Part shown: positions 49,101 to 60,432 of the stretch, in pieces
How the letters are laid out: the number at the start of each line of letters is the position of its first letter
How positions within the stretch are numbered: position 1 is the stretch's first letter
NCBI GenBank assembly: GCA_033239525.1
Contig: BSYO01000002.1
Coordinates: 13,674,626 to 13,738,625 of the forward strand
Length of the DNA: 64,000 nt
Reading direction: 5' to 3'
Origin: Nepenthes gracilis
Taxonomy: Eukaryota; Streptophyta; Magnoliopsida; Caryophyllales; Nepenthaceae
Notes under the pieces: generated by a model
What the model was told of the DNA's origin: nothing
What the model saw: the letters and a program-made list of their open reading frames with translations, nothing else
Database searches by the model: none
Program-made: the position numbers and the translations under genes

Positions 49101-52100
49101 TGAGGGGTCCAATATCAATATGTATCGATTCGATATTTACAATATAAGCCAATATTTATTTCAACGAGACACAATCTTGTTTCTTCCTTTTTGGGCCAAT
49201 AAGAGTATTGCCAAGAAGCATGCACCAACTGGTTATCGAATGACAGGTATCCACGTAACTTGCACAATCCACATCACTAAAATCTTCCAAGTTCAAACTG
49301 TAAGGGTGTTGCCAGAAAAAAAAAATAGAGCATAACCAAAGGTACCCGTGAGATAGCAAAGCAATTGGTGTGCCGCAACCATATGAGATTGACAACTATC
49401 TTTCATGAGTTGACTTGCCTAATAAAATGGAAAGGAAATATCAAGGTGAGCAATAATCAAGTATTCGAATTTTCTACTGATTGTCGATATGATGAAGAAT
49501 CAGATAATAAGTCGCCATCCTATTTTTGGAGCTTCAAATTCGCCCCCATGGGTGTAAGTACTAAATTGCCATCTTGAAGGTCAGCTAAAGATAAAAAGCT
49601 CCTAAGTATGTTTATGTTGATGTGACCATATGGTAATTGGATAATATTGGACCTCAAGTCCATGAAAATACTGTAGGAACTAAGATCTTTCATATGAAAT
49701 AAAGATTGTTAGCGTTGTTGGAGTTGAGTAATCAATTATGGATTGGATCCTATAATGACAATATCGTTGACATACAAAAGTAGCATAACAATCCCGGTAT
49801 TGGTCAATTGTAAGAAAAGTGATGAGTACACTGACTATGAGTAAAATTGAAATTCGGAAGGATTGTCTGAATATTTTCAAACCATGCTTGTGGCTCCTGC
49901 TTCTAACTGTACAAAGATCTTTTGAGATGACAAACCTCAATAGAAGTAGTAGAAAACATGCAGGGAGAAGGAGCTGTAAAGATTGTTTTTTTTTAGATCA
50001 CTATGTAAAAAGGTGTCCTTTACATCAATTTATTGGAGCTACTACCCTTTTGAGGTATCATCGACAATAAATGTACAAATTGTCATCACATTAGCCACAG
50101 GAGAAAACATTTCCTTATAATCTATCCATGTTCCTATTTATTTTCAAGAGTCACTAGACAAGCTTCATACCTATCAATCGAGCCATCAACATGATCTAAT
50201 TGTATGTATCCTTTTGCACCCAATTGGCTTAAACGCTAGAGGATAAGAAATAATATCCCAAGTGTGGTTCTCTTATAGAGCATTAATATATTATTGCACA
50301 ATTACCTACCAACACTCATGAGTACATGCTTAAGAGTAAGTTTTGAGGCACAAAGATATTAAGAGTGGCCTGAAAAGCAAAATAAGAGAAGTCATATCTC
50401 TCAAGAGGTCGTGAAACCCAAGTAGACCAACGGTGCATATGTGACATAGGATTTGTTGGCAATTCAAGAGTGGGAAGAGGCAAGAGGTGATATCACTGAT
50501 GCACAAGACTCATCTTGAAGCAATTAATTGTACTATTTCAAGCTTTAAAGGAATTACAATAGATGAAAGGATAGTATGACTTTGGGCCACAAAGAATTAT
50601 TTGTTTTCAAAAAAGGCCATTTTTTGGGAGATATAGAGTTTGTTTGTATTTGCATGAAAGCATATGAACCCTTTATGAGAGTTATTGTACCCAAGAAAAG
50701 CACACTGAACAACTTGAGTAGTAAGATCATATTGTTCCTGGAAATATAAGTGAACAAGGTTGGCTCATCCAAAATTATGTAGAAAGACATAGTTTGGAGG
50801 AACATCAAGCAAACGATAAGAATCAAGATGCGAGTTTGTCTAATGGAGGCGATTAATCGATATTGTTGTGGACAAGGCTTCCAATAAAAAGGGTTGGGAT
50901 AGACAATTCTAGTAACAATGTATGAACAACTTCCAAAAGATGTTGATTTTTATGTTTTGCTATACCATTTTGTGAGGAGTGTGTGGGCAAGGTCATTGAG
51001 AGAGTACATTTCTTTGTAAAAAAGAGTGAAATTTTTGATACATATATTCACTTCTAAATCAAAAGGTAAGAATTTTAATGTATATAGAGAATTTTGTTTG
51101 TACATATTCAATAAAATTTTGGAAGATAAAGAACATCTAAAGTTTTAGATATAAGAAAGTAGATCTAGGTGAATATAATATAATAATCAATGATTGTGAC
51201 AAAGTATCTGTATTGAGCGTAAAAAAGTATAGTGCTCATTCCCTAAACATCATTATGAATAATTTCAAAACATGATGAGGCATGATGAACTTGTGTGGAA
51301 AATGGTAATTTACTTTTATTGAATTTACAAGCTTTACAATTGAAAGATGATTCAGAAGAAAAAATATTATTGATATCATGGAAATAGCCATTTTTCATTA
51401 GATGAGATAGAACAACTAGATTATGATAGCCTAATATCTTATGTCACGGATGACTATCACAAGTAACAATAAAACAACCAACAGAGATTGGACGAGGAAT
51501 GGAAAACAATTGCATAGGAAACAAACATGCCACTTCAGGCCCCTGCATAGGAAACAATTGTATTAGGCTTCTTTTTAGTAGAAGATTAGGCCGACATGAT
51601 TTCTAGTTGCAGTAATAGGTAGAGTATTGCCACCGTTATCTGTAATGTTGTTCACCATCATACTTTCGAACATCATGTAGAACTTTCGAATTGCCGGTCA
51701 TATGATTGAAAGTAGCAAAGTTAGTCAACCATGAAGTATTACAGTTGTTCTTACATTGGAGACCTTTGTAGACAGTTCAGAAACAATCATCCGTTGGACT
51801 TAATCAATGATGATCATAGGGGAAGGACCTAGGTTGGAAATTAGTTTGGCAATAACATCAACACTGTACTGAATTGTAGCATGAATGGTAGCAATCAATC
51901 AATTTTGTAGATCGATTGCAGGTCCACGTAACAATCCTTAATAATATGTTCTTCCTTTGTAGAACTTCTTGCTATAATATTTTGCAATGTGCTCAAAATT
52001 CTTTGCAATTGTAACACTGTTGTAGAGATTCAAATCATTCTTTCCCTTGAACAACTTAGGCAATGTTGATTATCTCCAAAGTTAAGGCGTCTTGAGTGAG

Positions 52101-55100
52101 ACTATATTGGGTCGTGAGAAGCTGTTCTTTATGCAAGGGTTCCCTTATGCCTAAGGATGGAACATGTCTGTTAACCTACATTGAGCACTTTCAAATCTTG
52201 GTCAGAGCTTCATTTGCAATTGCTCTCGTTGGCTCTCTGAAGGTAACTCTCTTAAGAGTTGCAAAGGCCTCCATGGGAATCCTAGACTAAATTAAGCCAG
52301 AATAATTACTCCATAAATTGATAAATCAGAATGGAACTGTTCAACAAATGGACTCCCTTGCCAATAGTTTCCAATATCTAGCTCCTATTAAAACTTTTGG
52401 GCTAAATTATCTTCATAATAAACCCTTTGAAGTTATTCTCGCATCTCTTTAGTTGTGGAAATGAATAGATGTTGTTCGCTATATGAGGTTCAACCAATCT
52501 TAGTAGCTAGGATATAATTCGAGCATCCTCGCTTTCACAAGATTGAAATTATTTGGGTTTAGTTGGGGAGTTATTTGTTCCATCCACATGCCTCTGTAAA
52601 TCCTTACCCATAACAAACATTTTTAATTGAAATTTCCTAGTCAAATAGTTTTTCCTATTGAAATTGAATTATAGAATTTTCACTTATGTTGCAAAATATG
52701 GTAGCCTTAATAAATCTCAAAGGCCTTTTTAAAAAAAAATAATTAAAGGCAAACCTTACTTCTTTGCTTAGATCCACAGCAGATTAGTAATAAAGAAGGT
52801 ACTCCTTCAAAGCACACCTTAGAGAAATTACACAGGCTAACTTTGAAGAAGAGATGAGAGAGAGAGAGAGAAGTGGATTGCGACACTGGTCTTTGACATC
52901 CTTGGCAGCAAAGGAATCACATGATCCTTTCTAGAAAGAGGTTTTGCACCAAGAGATTGCCTAGTCTCAGCCCTAGAGACTCAATCAAAGTTCTCCACAA
53001 ATGGTTCAATATGACTTATTGAACCCTAGAAGTATTTTTAAACAGTGCCAATGGAAGGATTTTTGCTGGCCAAACCACAAGTGCTCAATGAAGAGTTACA
53101 ATCAAGATTGAGAAATTCACAGAGAATTGATAGGTCTCTGATTCTATGTCAATTTTGTTTAGTCTTAACTCAATTGAGTGTTTCTTCTCAATTAAATAAC
53201 TGAAGGAGCACTTAATTACATCTACTGATTCAGCAATTTCATCTTTCTCTTAAGGCAAGAATCCTTCCCCTTTCTATACAAATGAAACTGTACAATAAAT
53301 GAAAGAATTTGCTATACTAGGAACTGATGTACATTTCAGAAGATAGATTTGCTTGATCAAATCAATAATTGATTCAGTATCACCATGATTTGAGGATATC
53401 TTCTGTAGCAGTGATGAGAATTGAGAGTCATGAGCTATATACATATAACCTAGCTAGGACCTTTTTTTAATTTTAACATAATATAGATGATAGCTTTGAA
53501 ATTTTGATATTTCAGTGTGGCCTTGACTTTTGAGTACTTTAATTATCAAAATTGTCTTTTTTACAGTGGCAATGTGGCATTAAGATTGTATTGTTAATTA
53601 CTGTGTCTTTTGTTTCACTCTATCATCAATTGTTCAATACAAATGATCATTTGCTCATATTATTTTGTTATTATCCAATATTTATCATGTTGTTCATTTT
53701 ACTACAAAGTCTTACTTAAAATGTGTCTTTTGATGTTTTCCCAGTATTTTGTAAATTTAGATAAAATTCTCCATCTTTTTTTCATAGATTTCCACATCAT
53801 GTTCTATTGCAATATTCTCTTGGCAATATATCCTGCTATATATCCATATTTTTGTGGTTCTTGCTATATCCATTTTATGGATATTTAGTTCTTTTTTTTT
53901 TAAAGGAACAGTCTGGCATGATCCTTAGTAACTCATGGATGTTAGTTATATTCCTGGTCTCTTGTTTGCACATCACGTTGACAAAGCTGTGAAATGATTT
54001 TGAACACATTGAATCTAGGACATTTGTGGAAGTTGAGGATCATAATTTCAGAATCAGGCATTGAAGTGTAGGACAGAATTGAAAAATGCTAAAGCCGAGA
54101 CTATGGCAAGGTTGTAGGGAAGGCTTGAGCTGATTGCTGGAATGGGTTTTTTGTGCTTTTATTGTGTTCCTTTGGTCCAAGATTTTTGTGGGGTGAGAGT
54201 GGTTTCTAGTTTCTGGTGGTTTTGTGTTCCTTCCATGTTATCTGCTCCATGCTCAGATTTTCCTAGGGTATTGGATAAAAAGAAGAAAAGGATATCAAGC
54301 ACAAAAGGATGGATATAGGACAGCAACTTGGATTTAGAGAAATAGAGAGGTTGGAGAGAGAGACCCCTTCCCCTCAAGCAGTTTTTGTGGTAACAACTAT
54401 ATCCTCAAACAGCTTTTCTCATGTTGACAAATATGTCCTCAAGACATCTCAAAACTCATATCATCCGACTGTCTTAAGGGTGTTTTTGTCGTTCATGGCT
54501 TACTTTCCAAGAAGTAGAAAAGAAATCAAAAAGAAGAGTGTTTAGGGAAAGGATATTCTGTAGAAAGAGTATATATTTGAGCGAAATTTATGAAGGTTGC
54601 ACTTCCCAGTAAGTACTTATCCGGAATTAATGTCCTAGAAGCATTAATTTCTGAGCACTCGTCAACCAAACTAGGGTTTTATGTTTAGAATTTCGGAAAC
54701 TTATGAACCACAAATAGAAAGAACATTATTAATGTCTTGGGTGCTTATGATTATTGGCTTATAGGGGTGTGAAGGGGCAGGACACAATACTCATGGTCTT
54801 TGGGATGTTCTGATGAGGCAGTGAATGGATTTACGTATGCTGTAGATCCCAAATTTTGTACATGTTAAATGGAAAATGCTCCCTGCATGAATGTTTTTCT
54901 AAAAGTCAACTTCTAGAGAAATCTACACAGCCTTTGATGTTCTGAAGCCCTCAGATACCACTCTTGAATGATTTTATTGTTTCCTCTATAGATATGTTGC
55001 AGAGGCAAGTTAGGATTTATTGTGTTGATAGTTATGGCTTGTAACTAAAATATGAAGGTTGTAATTGAAGTGGACTGCATTGGATTACAGATAAGGAATG

Positions 55101-57817
55101 GAGGAGTGATTTAGCTGTCTTAGATGCTGCTATTTACCATGGCTGAGGCGAACATAATATTGTTGGATATATGCCATCTACAGCTGGTGGGCTTGTCATA
55201 GTAATCTTATTTTGGGGTTTTTATTGGTCATTCTGAAAGAGAAAATAGCACCATTAGTTAAGGAGTTAAAAACTTTTAGTAATCTGAATATATAGTATAC
55301 AGCTATGTGACATGGATTTCTCATAAAAGCTTTGGATTTCCTGCTTCAAGAAGTTAAGCTTGTTTATTAATTTTATTCTCTGAAATTCATCTCCCTTTTA
55401 TTTAAAAGTATAACAAAGCACATGCTCAATTTCTTTTAAGAGGCTAATAAATATGTTCTTTTAACTTGCCATTTCATTTTGTTATGATATGAACTACAAG
55501 CGTTAGTTTCATATTATTCTATGTTTATGGAGTATTTTTCATCTTACTTACTCTCACTCTTTGGGTTATCTTTCCAATGGTTAGGAGCAAGAGATCGAGG
55601 ATGTAGACTTCATTATAATTGCAAGTGATGGACTTTGGAATGTCATCTCAAACAAGGTGAGTTTTGTTCATTTCCTTGATGGTGATTTCGTGTAGGATGT
55701 GAAAACTTTTTAATCTAGCAGTGGGAACCAAGCTGTTGTTTTGATAATTCTCAATTCAAATTATTTGGATGATTCATTCAATAAACCAAACCTTTATAAC
55801 TAGTTTGACCATTTTTATGCAATTATTCATCATGATATACTTTCTTGGCACTTTGAAATTAGCATTTTTTTTAATTAACATGTGTTACTGCTATCAAAGG
55901 TAAACCCGATGATTGTTAAATATTTTACGGCTGCAGTAATAGAGCGACTGCTATACAGGAGGTGGGTGGGAAGGGGAGTGAATATATAATATGCGGTCTT
56001 TTAAAATATTTCATATCTTGTATCAGTGGTAAGCTTGAAGGCGTAATGAGGATGGATGAGTGGTTTGTTAAGAAGTTTAGTGAAGTTGGACTTAAATTTT
56101 GGAAAACTTGTAGGTTGTTAAAGCATCAACATTTTAGTTTCTTAACCTAGAGATATATCATGAGTACTTGGACCGGAACCAGTGCCTTAGCATGATCCCC
56201 TGCCTCCAAACACACAAGGCCCAAGTGTTAGGGGGTGTAGGAAGGGTCTAATGTGCGTTGCCTTTTTACTTGCATTTTAGAGAAGTTATTTTGTGCTTTA
56301 AACTAATAAACTCTAAGTCATAGTGAAGGGAACCTCCAGGGCTGCTTGTGCTTGGAAAAAGAAGGGAGAAAACATTAAAAAAAAAAAATAAGAAGAAAAT
56401 ATTGGTTGGGGATGGATTGACTATCACCTGCCTCATTTTGCGATAATTACCTTAGCTGTACAGCGCTGACTTTTATATTCAGTTTAGTGAGCTGTTGTTG
56501 CATCATTATTCCTATTGCTCCTTGCACTGACATCATATGTGCCTTTGTATCTTGATTTTGATCTTTTTTGGTGCACAAAACACAACATCAATATATAGAA
56601 TATGAAGTAAAGTTTCAGTAACCAGATCAGATCCCTCTGTCCTTTTCTTGTAATATTGTATCAGTTTGGTAATTTAATTGACTATTTTTTTTTTTTTGAG
56701 AAAATGGCATCCGGTTTGATATTTGGCCTGTGATTTTCATTAATGTGCGAGTATTGGCAGGGTATATGAAATGTTAATGTGGAATTAAAAATTATTACTT
56801 TGCTAGGTTCGCTTGGAGCATCACCATATGCGTATGTATCAAATTTAGCTTTGTCAGCAATCAAAGCAATTTCTTCGTTGTGTCATACAATCCCTAAGTC
56901 TAATGATGTTCCCCAAGTCTCATCTGTTTGGATTCCTCTATAAGCCTACCTGGGATTCATTGGTGCATCATAAGGGACATTTTTTGTGGAAAATCATGTC
57001 TCATGGAAGTAGAGAACTCATGTAACTCACCTTGTCTTCTGGCGTTATTGATGCTGTTGGTTTTGCCTCACCGAACAATGAAAAAATAGGACGTTTCCAT
57101 TATGGCGTTCGAGCATGTGTCATAGACTGTAGAAGATTATTAGGATGTTCTAGAGATGAAAGATTTTTCTATTCATGTCTTTTGTCACTTAAAGGTTTAG
57201 TCCTAAACACTTTTATTCTATTGCCATTATACTAATGTGGGATCCTTATATTGGTATGGACCGTAGTGTGCTAGTTTACCTGGTCATTGAACTCATTATT
57301 TAGCAACCCTTCAGTTTCTGGGTTTTTAAAGGAACTATCTTCCACGTATTAATTAAGAGTGGATACTTTGTGAGCATCTTTGGGTTTTTAAAGCATGCCA
57401 TGTAGATAATGCACCGTTTAATCCTTGTCAATGTTGGTAAAAAAAGAGTAGCACTCGCTATGCACAGGGCCTAGAGAAAAGTTATACTACTTGGGCCTAT
57501 TTTATTCGCTCTTTCCTTGCACGATGAAAGATTCCCTTTTTATGCCTCGAACCCATAACTACTAAGTCATACAGTGACAATTCTATTATCATAAATAGGC
57601 TCCCTTTCGTTGCTGCTATTAGTTATCCTTTCATTATCGTCATTCCGTCGATGAATTTATGCACCGTGTTGTGCTTGTGCAGGATGCTGTGACCATTGTG
57701 CAAGACATAAAGGATGCTGAAGCTGCATCTAGAAAACTTACCGAGGAAGCTTATGCACGAGGGAGTTCCGACAACATCACTTGTCTCATTGTGCGGTTTG
57801 ACATCAGTGAGCATTAG
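31193..57817 (+). CDS. Protein phosphatase 2C (PPM family), complete, eight exons
   Basis: Exons are 31193-31419, 37517-37644, 37876-37974, 38077-38235, 39372-39458, 45741-45832, 55585-55656 and 57683-57817. They total 999 bases, 332 residues plus TAG, all with GT-AG introns. Residues 1-76 are a Pro/Ser-rich N-terminus, probably disordered. The catalytic domain has RASMED (92-97), FDGHGG (117-122), AGSTA (173-177), GDSR (193-196), RAFGD, ASDGLW (277-282) and SSDNIT (316-321). The acidic metal ligands are present (Glu96, Asp118, Asp279, Asp318). It should be a Mg/Mn-dependent Ser/Thr phosphatase in cytosol or nucleus. It resembles Arabidopsis At1g43900-type PP2Cs, not the ABI1 clade; its substrate is unknown. 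The first in-frame ATG after the upstream stop was chosen; an alternative is 31238. Introns of 6097, 6282 and 9752 bases make this a 26.6-kb gene. Confidence 0.93.
32277..32573 (+). repeat. 85-bp tandem repeat, three full copies and a rearranged fourth
   Basis: AATTAGTAAATGTGCTCAATG starts at 32277, 32362 and 32447, giving an exact 85-base period with only one or two changes between copies. The fourth copy (32495-32573) has lost its middle and shuffled the GATTGAGG segment. Confidence 0.95.
33492..33666 (+). repeat. Two diverged tandem copies of an 88-bp unit
   Basis: ACCAAGTTGG(G/A)AGGAAGA recurs at 33493 and 33581. Both copies continue with AAGATCACA, a GTGCCATT-type stretch, GGTTCT(T/A)GGTGAAC and ATAT(C/T)(T/G)AAGGGA. 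They are clearly older than the 85-bp array. Confidence 0.8.
34300..35030 (+). mobile_element. LTR-like stretch in phosphatase intron 1
   Basis: A TATA box (CTATAAAATGGAG, near 34590) lies in sequence that is more GC-rich and AG-rich than the rest of the intron. The stretch ends CTCATTACAG followed by TTGATTTCTCAAG, weakly like an LTR end plus primer site. No second LTR or coding part was found. Low certainty. Confidence 0.3.
38236..39371 (+). other. Phosphatase intron 4
   Basis: This is 1.1 kb of ordinary intron sequence. I see nothing else in it. Confidence 0.6.
41940..41995. repeat. Inverted repeat (hairpin)
   Basis: GGCACGGAAT at 41940-41949 pairs with ATTCCGTGCC at 41986-41995, and CCAAC with GTTGG-like bases inside extends the stem. 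It lies at the edge between the LINE C-terminal block and the foreign insert, so it may mark an insertion end. Confidence 0.6.
42000..43800. other. Unidentified sequence inside the LINE relic
   Basis: This sequence separates the two LINE blocks. It includes a poly-T run at 43628-43660. Two loosely similar stretches occur (about 42640-42790 and 43430-43600, both with a ...TTGATGTGTTGAA-like segment and GGGAAGGGCAATAGGG/GGGGATAGTAAAGG). I recognise no gene. Confidence 0.4.
46033..46064 (+). other. G-rich run, potential G-quadruplex on the coding strand
   Basis: GGGTGGGGGAGGGGGAG is followed by GAGGGGAGGG, giving five G-runs within about 32 bases. It lies about 200 bases after the exon 6 donor of the phosphatase gene. 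Confidence 0.6.
46318..46567. mobile_element. MITE-like unit, possible relative of the 48921-49165 element
   Basis: The ends carry ATATTGGTATCAA (near 46324) and, inverted, ATATTGGTGTCAG (near 46560-46548). The interior is rich in CGATAT/ATATCG words, as is the element at 48921-49165. No target duplication could be assigned. Confidence 0.4.
48314..48318 (+). repeat. Target-site duplication GTGAT, left copy
   Basis: GTGAT here and at 53411-53415 exactly flanks the copia LTRs. Confidence 0.85.
48319..48550 (-). mobile_element. 3' LTR of the intronic copia element
   Basis: It aligns with 53147-53410 (shared blocks CCTTTCTATACA, TGAAAC, ACAATAAAT, ACTGATGTACATTT-like and GATTTGAGGATATCTTC). The polypurine tract lies immediately to its right on the plus strand. 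Confidence 0.88.
48652..52620 (-). pseudogene. copia gag-pol relic
   Basis: RNase H C-terminal part (48921-48652) reads [14 protein letters not shown] and [13 protein letters not shown]. The preceding RNase H part (49300-49166) reads [10 protein letters not shown] and [18 protein letters not shown]; the two are split by the inserted element. The RT box reads YVNDIVIIG (minus strand, 49774-49748) where YVDD is usual, so one catalytic Asp is Asn here. An integrase tail lies near 50830-50590 (FLGY.NSHKG type). The gag region lies at about 51700-52620. Stops and frameshifts occur throughout, so it cannot make a working polyprotein. Confidence 0.85.
48921..49165. mobile_element. 245-bp non-autonomous DNA transposon (MITE, hAT-like) nested in the copia element
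   Basis: It is flanked by an exact 8-bp duplication GAGACACA (48913-48920 and 49166-49173). It sits inside the RNase H reading frame; the coding on either side continues when the insert and one duplication copy are ignored. Ends are loosely inverted (TTAATGAAAATATTG at left, GTTGAAATAAATATTGG inverted at right). An 8-bp duplication is the mark of the hAT superfamily. The interior is AT-rich with CGATA words and has no coding capacity. Confidence 0.8.
53147..53410 (-). mobile_element. 5' LTR of the intronic copia element
   Basis: On the minus strand it begins TGCTACAGAAGATATCC and ends TTGACA, giving TG...CA ends. It is about 30 bases longer than the other LTR, from small indels. Confidence 0.88.
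53411..53415 (+). repeat. Target-site duplication GTGAT, right copy
   Basis: It matches the left copy at 48314-48318 exactly. Confidence 0.85.
53416..55584 (+). other. Right part of phosphatase intron 6
   Basis: This is T-rich intron DNA. Short open frames on both strands show no family resemblance. I see no further mobile element that I can delimit. Confidence 0.55.
55657..57682 (+). other. Phosphatase intron 7 (2.0 kb)
   Basis: I see nothing beyond intron sequence with A-runs (56374) and T-runs (56685). Confidence 0.55.
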
Positions 57818-58250
57818 CATCAGGAGTTATTGATCATTTTTATAATCCGCCCCTCACTTAGATTGTCCAAGCAATTTAGGCTGAACTTCCTGATGATGCA
57901 AGCTTTAGGGACCTTAAGGAAGGACAGAAGCACGAATAGATGAGGATGAATTTCACCATTCTTTCTGCATTTAGAGGATATTATTAGATTCTAGGCTTCA
58001 TATCCTAATTGTTATTTTACTTTGTATTTATTGTTGACCTACTCCATCCCTGTAAGCATAAATGTAATATCTTAATCTTGGTTCACGGTCTTAGTTCAAT
58101 CAGCCTGTCCGTTGTGTCGTGTTTGTGTTCCTGAAACAACCCACATTAATCTTGGTGCATGATCCGAGTTCTGTCAGCCTTGCCTATTGTGTTGTGTTTG
58201 TGTTCCTGATATAACTTCCTTTTGGCCTGATGTATATTTGGCGTCAGTAG
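57818..58250 (+). other. Phosphatase 3' UTR and downstream region
   Basis: This T-rich 3' region has TGTAAGCATAAATGTAATAT near 58051, a possible polyadenylation region. It is followed by a 75-bp tandem duplication (58072-58220). Confidence 0.5.
58072..58220 (+). repeat. 75-bp tandem duplication just after the phosphatase gene
   Basis: TAATCTTGGT starts at 58072 and 58147. Both copies run through a CAGCCT(G/T) and GTGTTTGTGTTCCTGA segment with scattered differences. Confidence 0.85.
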
Positions 58251-59660
58251 TCAGGTTAGTGACCAGTCGACAGAGATGATGGTTTTTTAATAGTCATTTG
58301 TAATGGCAGGGGCAGAACAGGTTGGCTTAGGGTTACTTCACCCACAGGATCCTTCTTTTTTGGGTCGTTTTTTCACTTGGTATGTCAGCAGGGGAGCTTG
58401 ATACATCAATAAAATTACTGTCGTGTGGTTTTATGGTAACAAAATCAAGTTGGGGACACGGTTTCTTCCATGATACGAGATAATACCTAGTGAAGGTTTT
58501 TCAGACCTGGCACATTGTAGGAGCTGTGTGTATCGGATTGTTCTTTAATATTTGTTGATGAATTGGTTGCTTTTATTATTTATTTGATGATAAATGCTTT
58601 CTGAAAACAATTTATTGTCAAACAAGGAAATAAAATACATACATATTGTCCAATTATGTGGCTAGTAGTGGTGTTAAATGAGCCGTGTTGGGTCGACATG
58701 GCTAATTAATTGAGACCGCTCAAATGTAAATGAAATGCACCGTCCCAGCAAGGAACGGAACAAATGCATCTTGGCCCAGCACAGCACACAGCTCGCTTAA
58801 ATTAAGTTGGGCGTGCCTTTGGGCCGTGTTATACTACTAGGCATGGATTTATTGTATAAAAATTTAAAACATAAAATTATGTTAAATAATATAAAAATAT
58901 ATATTTTATATTTTATTTATTTTGTTAAATATTTTTAATATTATAATTTATAAAAAATAAAAAATATATATATATATTAATAATAATTTACTTATTTTTT
59001 AGACTTTATTTATATTTTTGTTATATCTAGATTTAGAGTTATTTTTTTATTGGAAATCAAAATGGTTGAATTTTTAATGTGACTTTTTGTGTGTAAATAA
59101 TCTTTAAAAATGATGCATATTTTTACAATTGATAGTTTATCATGCTTCTTTTTTTGTCAGTCATTTGACTCCGGGCATCAAAAGCTCACTTCAGTAACAC
59201 CATACTTATTAGGACTAGAGATCCTATGCGATTAATGTGAATATAAAAAATATATACTTGTGTAATTTTTTATAAATCTAAAATTTTTATATATTACATG
59301 CGATATTAAAAATATAATCTGATTATACGTAATGAAGAAATTTAAATGATATTGTATTTTTACTAACAACTGCATGCCACGTCGAGTTCATATCAGAGAA
59401 AACAAATATTGTCGGCTACCTCTAACATTGCTTGCTTCTTCTGTTTTCATGTATTAATTGTGGTAAGACAAGTTATACATTAGGTGTAGGTATTGGTAAG
59501 CATAGATCTTCATTCCTCCTGTGCTGTTGGATAGATTATGTTGATATGCATTTCTTCAAGACAAATATACACCATATATAAATTCATGTGAAAATTTATT
59601 ATTGTGGGGAAGAAGACTGACATTAGAGAATTTTTTTATATTTTAATTTTTTTAAAAAAA
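58251..59660. other. AT-rich intergenic DNA
   Basis: There is no gene. A GC-richer island at about 58675-58850 (GCCGTGTTGGG and GGGCCGTGTTATAC) may be a small mobile-element remnant. The rest is strongly AT-rich. Confidence 0.5.
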
Positions 59661-60089
59661 TATAATTAATATAATATTAGTAAATATACTACTTTTAATA
59701 ATTTTAATATTTAATTAAAATTATTTATTTAAATTTTATATAATATATTTGCCTTTAATGTCAATGTTATTTGGTAAAAATCATAGTTATCTTAAAAAAT
59801 TGTAATAATATTAATAAATGATAACAATTAACTTAAACAACAGATTTTAAATAGTGTAATAAATATTTATAAATTTATTAGTAACAAAATAAAATATTTC
59901 TAATAAATGTTTAATCATGTCAATTATTATCCAAGCCATTGGAATATTTTTATTATGAAAAATAAGTAAAATAAAACAAAAAAGATATACAGTTTTCAGC
60001 ATATGGTATATTAAATTTTATCTTACGGGACAATCAATCTTTATTTTTATGTAGTTTAACTTATTTTGTCAATTTAATGTTATAAATTT
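59661..60089 (+). repeat. Direct repeat copy A
   Basis: This 429-base AT-rich block is repeated at 60433-60894 in the same orientation with near-identical long stretches (for example TATAATATATTTGCCTTTAA and AAAAGATATACAGTTTT). Confidence 0.92.
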
Positions 60090-60432
60090 ATTGGGCTTCC
60101 ATCAAGCGTATAAGGGCTCCTCAGACGTGTAAAAAGGCTCCCAGAGAGAAGGTCCAACGGAGAGGAACAAAACGAGCGAGAAATCTGATTAACCTCACAA
60201 CCGCAAAATTTCCAACCCATATAAAAATTGCAGGAGACCTCCCGTTGAGGAGTTTCCTCCCCATTCAAGACCCGGTCCACTCATAAAGAGATCAAGACAC
60301 CATCCAAATACATCACCGGCAAAAAGACCGAGAACCCTTGGAAGACCACATAGAGTAACGCAGTCGTCAGAGAAGTCGGGAAGAGACTCCCACCTCTTTT
60401 CTCGGGAGGAGGATCCCCAGGAATCCCCTATA
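60090..60432. other. GC-richer spacer between the two direct repeats
   Basis: This 343-base block is much richer in G and C than its surroundings. It has a 66-codon open frame on the minus strand (60280-60080) that I cannot assign. Two short tracts from it recur inside copy B. Confidence 0.6.

Larger units (their letters stand above)
48319..53410 (-). mobile_element. Full-length copia LTR retrotransposon in phosphatase intron 6, antisense to the gene
   Basis: The LTRs are 48319-48550 and 53147-53410; both begin TGTCAATTTT on the plus strand and share GATTTGAGGATATCTTC at the other end. A perfect 5-bp target duplication (GTGAT) flanks them. On the minus strand the right LTR is followed by TAGAATCAGAGACC, a decayed Met-tRNA primer site, and GAGGGGAGA (48560-48552) is the polypurine tract before the left LTR. 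Minus-strand coding order is gag, integrase, RT, RNase H, which is copia. The element is interrupted by a 245-bp insertion at 48921. Confidence 0.93.
45833..55584 (+). other. Phosphatase intron 6 (9.75 kb)
   Basis: More than half of this intron is a copia element (48319-53410). It also has a G-rich run at 46033-46064, a MITE-like unit near 46318-46567 and poly-T runs at 47937 and 48139. The flanks 46600-48310 and 53416-55584 show no further gene. Confidence 0.75.
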
